Part shown: one piece after another, positions 62,801 through 64,000 of the stretch | Position numbering within the stretch: the stretch's first letter is position 1 | Layout of the letters: every line of letters begins with the position of its first letter | Position numbers and translations under genes: made by a program | The notes under the pieces: model-generated | The model's database searches: none | Seen by the model: the letters and a program-made list of their open reading frames with translations, nothing else | What the model was told of the DNA's origin: nothing | DNA from: Bacteroidota bacterium | GTDB lineage: Bacteria > Bacteroidota > Bacteroidia > Chitinophagales > LD1 | NCBI GenBank assembly: GCA_018267365.1 | Contig: JAFDYQ010000004.1 | Location: 62,001 to 126,000 of the forward strand | DNA: 64,000 nt | Direction: 5' to 3'

Positions 62801-63727
62801 ATGAGCCCTGTTTCGCCATTCTTCAGCGACTGGCTGTATAGGAACCTCAGCCCCCAAACCCCCAAAGGGGGCTTGAATACAGAAATTTCAGCGGCTGTTA
62901 AAGTCCCCTTTGGGGATTTAGGGGCAGGGATAGAATCTGTACACCTGACCCTGCTGGCTCAGGCCAATGAAACTCTCGTAGACAAAGACCTGGAGGAGCG
63001 CATGGAGCTGGCGCAAAAATTCACCTCACTCATACTCTCGCTGCGCAAGAAGGTTCTGATCAAGGTCCGCCAGCCGCTGAGCAAGGTGCTGATACCAGTG
63101 CTCGACCTCAAGATGAAGGAGCAACTCGAGAAAGTAGAAAGCTACATCCTGAGCGAAGTGAACGTAAAGGAGATACAATACGTGACCGACACGGCCGGCA
63201 TAGTGAAGAAGAAGGCCAAGCCAAACTTCAAATCACTGGGCAAGAAAGCCGGCGCTAAGATGAAACTGGTACAGGAAGCGATCGTAGCTTTCTCGCAAGA
63301 AGACATTGCGAAGTTTGACAAGGATAAAGGATATCAGCTCACGATGGATGGCCAGACATTTGACCTGACGGTAGAAGATATAGAGATCATCTCTGAGGAT
63401 ATTCCGGGCTGGCTGGTGGCTAATGACGGCCCACTGACGGTGGCACTGGATGTCAATATCACAGAGGACCTGCGCCACGAAGGAGTGGCGCGTGAGTTTG
63501 TCAATAAGGTGCAGAACATCAGAAAAGACAAAGACTTTCAGGTGCTGGACCGTATACGCGTGTTGGTGGTCAGGGAGCCGTCTCTGGAGGCGGCACTGGC
63601 GCAGTACCATGACTATATAGCCAATGAGATACTGGCCAATAAAATAGAGCTGGTGGATACGCTCTCCGATTTTGATGAAATAGAATTTAATGACTCTACG
63701 CTGAAGGTAAGCGTGCAACTCAACTAA
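59873..63727 (+). CDS. ileS: Isoleucyl-tRNA synthetase with two in-frame palindromic insertions
   Basis: 1284 residues, longer than usual (about 1130). The class I signature appears as GIHHVMGR (about 63-70) and KMSKRLGN (about 812). The editing domain, anticodon-binding helices and C-terminal region are in place. Between PYAQWHWPFG and SFPADFIAEGVDQTRGWFF (residues about 600-763), normally contiguous but for a short linker, lies a full DUF559 nuclease domain bounded by palindromes. A second palindromic insertion encodes about 30 residues at 991-1022. The frame stays open throughout, so either the insertions are tolerated surface loops or the enzyme is impaired. This is essential for translation unless another ileS exists. 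An exact TAnnTTTG box (59789-59796) lies 77 bases before the ATG. lspA follows after two bases. Confidence 0.93.
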   Translation: MKPKNPDSTGYPEYSQLHLPSMEKDIQLFWEHNKIFEKSVNSRPEDKRFIFYEGPPSANGKPGIHHVMGRTIKDLFCRFKTLQGYRVERKAGWDTHGLPIELNVEKELGITKKDIGTKISVAEYNKHCRADVLKYTDIWQDLTAKMGYWVDMEHPYVTCDDTYIESLWALLKILYEKGLLYKGFTIQPYSPAAGTGLSAAELNQPGCYRDVKDITAIGMWKVVKDEKSSALFDSADEDVRILAWTTTPWTLPSNVALAVGPGVKYVKIKTVNFYSKQEVSVILAADLVEKTFAWNNLEIKDRKEVGTGNDLVGIKYEQLFPFSQPKGDAFRVIAGDFVTTTDGTGVVHISPVHGADDMRVAKQNGIVTDFLLVNEQGRFTDGVGEFSGEFVKEGYLSEEEKAAEAQKQRRDTYLNVDIRLVDKLKKDNKLFKSEKYEHTYPHCWRTDKPVIYYPLDSWFIKTTAIKDRLIELNKTINWKPAYTGEGRFGQWLENLVDWNLSRSRYWGTPLPIWRTRDGKEEKCIGSIEELKKEVEKAIAAGIKTPDGKDQNTDLADLHKPHVDEMVLVSDSGQPMYRESDLIDVWFDSGAMPYAQWHWPFGPLTPKGGTDPETDEANAAKRWQTANPHSYKILKERASSNRNQPTEAEEILWTQRSGKKLNGYKFRKQHVIQESIVDFVSIGKKLVIEVDGDYHNQPDQIEFDKARTDLLNNLGYKVIRFTNEEVIGNIDGVLNAIAKELAQRPTLPKVGASQAPFGGMGASSFPADFIAEGVDQTRGWFFTLHVLGVALFDSVAYKNVVSNGLLLDKNGVKMSKRLGNIVEPFETIEKYSADATRWYMIRNSDPWDNLKFDLKGIEEVTRAHFGTLYNTYGFFALYANIDGFKVDRSNLVPMAERTELDRWIISKLQSLVKEVTGYYEDYEPTRAARAIEAFVDAHLSNWYVRLSRRRFWKGDMSRDKQAAYETLHECLYIIAQLMSPVSPFFSDWLYRNLSPQTPKGGLNTEISAAVKVPFGDLGAGIESVHLTLLAQANETLVDKDLEERMELAQKFTSLILSLRKKVLIKVRQPLSKVLIPVLDLKMKEQLEKVESYILSEVNVKEIQYVTDTAGIVKKKAKPNFKSLGKKAGAKMKLVQEAIVAFSQEDIAKFDKDKGYQLTMDGQTFDLTVEDIEIISEDIPGWLVANDGPLTVALDVNITEDLRHEGVAREFVNKVQNIRKDKDFQVLDRIRVLVVREPSLEAALAQYHDYIANEILANKIELVDTLSDFDEIEFNDSTLKVSVQLN
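61673..62155 (+). mobile_element. DUF559 nuclease element inserted in ileS
   Basis: A 483-bp element inside ileS. Its left end (61673-61695) starts GGCCCCC and contains ACCCCCAAAGGGGG; its right end (62133-62155) is the inverted copy, 21 of 23 bases matching. Between them is a DUF559 domain (PD-(D/E)XK, Vsr-like): NQPTEAEEILWTQR, NGYKFRKQHVIQESIVDFVS, LVIEVDGDYHNQ, FDKARTDLLNNLGYKVIRFT and NEEVIGNIDGVLNAI. The catalytic acids Asp in IVDFV and Glu/Asp in IEVDGDYH are intact. It is translated as part of IleS. Confidence 0.85.
62850..62925 (+). mobile_element. Short palindromic element (non-autonomous) in ileS
   Basis: 25-bp inverted ends (62850-62874 and 62901-62925, 22 of 25 matching) share the ACCCCCAAAGGGGG-type core of the DUF559 element, with only 26 bases between them. 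It encodes a TPKGG and VPFGDLGAG peptide in frame. It looks like a MITE-like derivative of the element 700 bp upstream. Confidence 0.85.
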
Positions 63728-63729
63728 GA

Positions 63730-64000
63730 ATGAACAAGACCACAAGAAACGCTATCATCATTGTTTTTCTCATTGTCTTTCTGGATCAGCTCATCAAGCT
63801 GGTGATCAAAACGCATATGATAGAAGGGGAAGAGATACTCGTAGCAGGGCGCTGGTTTCGCCTCCACTTCATAGAGAACTCCGGCATGGCATTCAGCATG
63901 GAGCTGCCTTCTCAGTATGGCAAGCTGCTGCTGTCTCTATTCCGCCTGGTGGCTATCGGATTTATCATCTATATGCTGCGCAGCCTGATCAAAGAAAAAT
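63730..64000 (+). CDS. lspA: Lipoprotein signal peptidase (signal peptidase II), N-terminal part
   Basis: The window ends inside this gene; 90 residues are present. Visible are the first membrane helix with FLDQLIKLVIKTHM and the conserved FIENSGMAFSM segment, followed by a second helix. LspA cleaves prolipoprotein signal peptides at the lipobox; the catalytic Asp pair lies further on. It starts two bases after the ileS stop, so the two are co-transcribed. Confidence 0.88.
   Translation, partial: MNKTTRNAIIIVFLIVFLDQLIKLVIKTHMIEGEEILVAGRWFRLHFIENSGMAFSMELPSQYGKLLLSLFRLVAIGFIIYMLRSLIKEK

Overview
The window comes from a chromosome of a gliding-type Bacteroidota (Bacteroidetes) bacterium, probably of the Chitinophagia/Sphingobacteriia side. 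The evidence is a complete type IX secretion (T9SS)/gliding core in order (PorP/SprF-like, GldK, GldL, GldM, GldN), a PorZ-type propeller protein, at least three other proteins with T9SS C-terminal sorting tails, SprB-type repeats, Bacteroidota-only families (DUF4271, a DUF4369-TlpA lipoprotein, an Omp28-like protein, PafA-like phosphatase) and several TAnnTTTG promoter boxes. No rRNA, tRNA or CRISPR array was seen.

Layout. 1-11.8 kb: end of an Omp85-type barrel, DUF4271 protein, a Lys/Ala-rich histone-like ORF running into HemD, an RsmI-like methylase, PBP1A, DUF3109, TraB/GumN, an ethanolamine-permease-like transporter paired with a glutamine-synthetase-like ligase. 11.9-19.4 kb: a 1391-residue T9SS surface protein, pyrH-frr, a thioredoxin-like ferredoxin and a TPR protein. 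19.5-26.9 kb: a TPR/class III cyclase, a TonB-dependent receptor under a TPP riboswitch, a carboxypeptidase-regulatory-like protein, a Cys-cluster protein and carA. 27.0-28.2 kb: a toxin-antitoxin remnant invaded by a REP-associated transposase (RAYT). 28.2-33.3 kb: uvrB, a GT-B-like protein and a PafA-like phosphatase. 33.5-39.8 kb: porP-gldKLMN, then a DivIC/FtsB-like protein. 39.9-45.2 kb: cysDN, rhodanese, a broken dinB divergent from a LexA-like S24 repressor, and ogt. 45.2-51.1 kb: two T9SS cargo proteins, a TlpA-like lipoprotein and gatB. 51.1-54.9 kb: an AT-rich two-gene island (secreted multi-CxxCxGxG protein plus WG-repeat lipoprotein) bracketed by nested inverted repeats. 54.9-64 kb: a terminase-small-subunit-like gene, recO, porZ, ileS and the start of lspA.

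The most striking theme is invasion of protein-coding genes by palindromic elements that keep the reading frame. The ileS gene carries a 483-bp element with 23-bp inverted ends encoding a complete DUF559 (Vsr-like) nuclease domain, and about 700 bp further on a 76-bp element with the same type of ends and no nuclease, which looks like its non-autonomous derivative. The terminase-like gene carries a comparable in-frame run of palindromes, and the toxin gene at 27.3 kb has had its C-terminus replaced by REP sequence next to a RAYT. Together these suggest a Bacteroidota analogue of in-frame palindromic elements in which a DUF559 protein could be the mobilising enzyme. That mechanism is an inference; the inverted ends, the domain and the open frame are seen directly.
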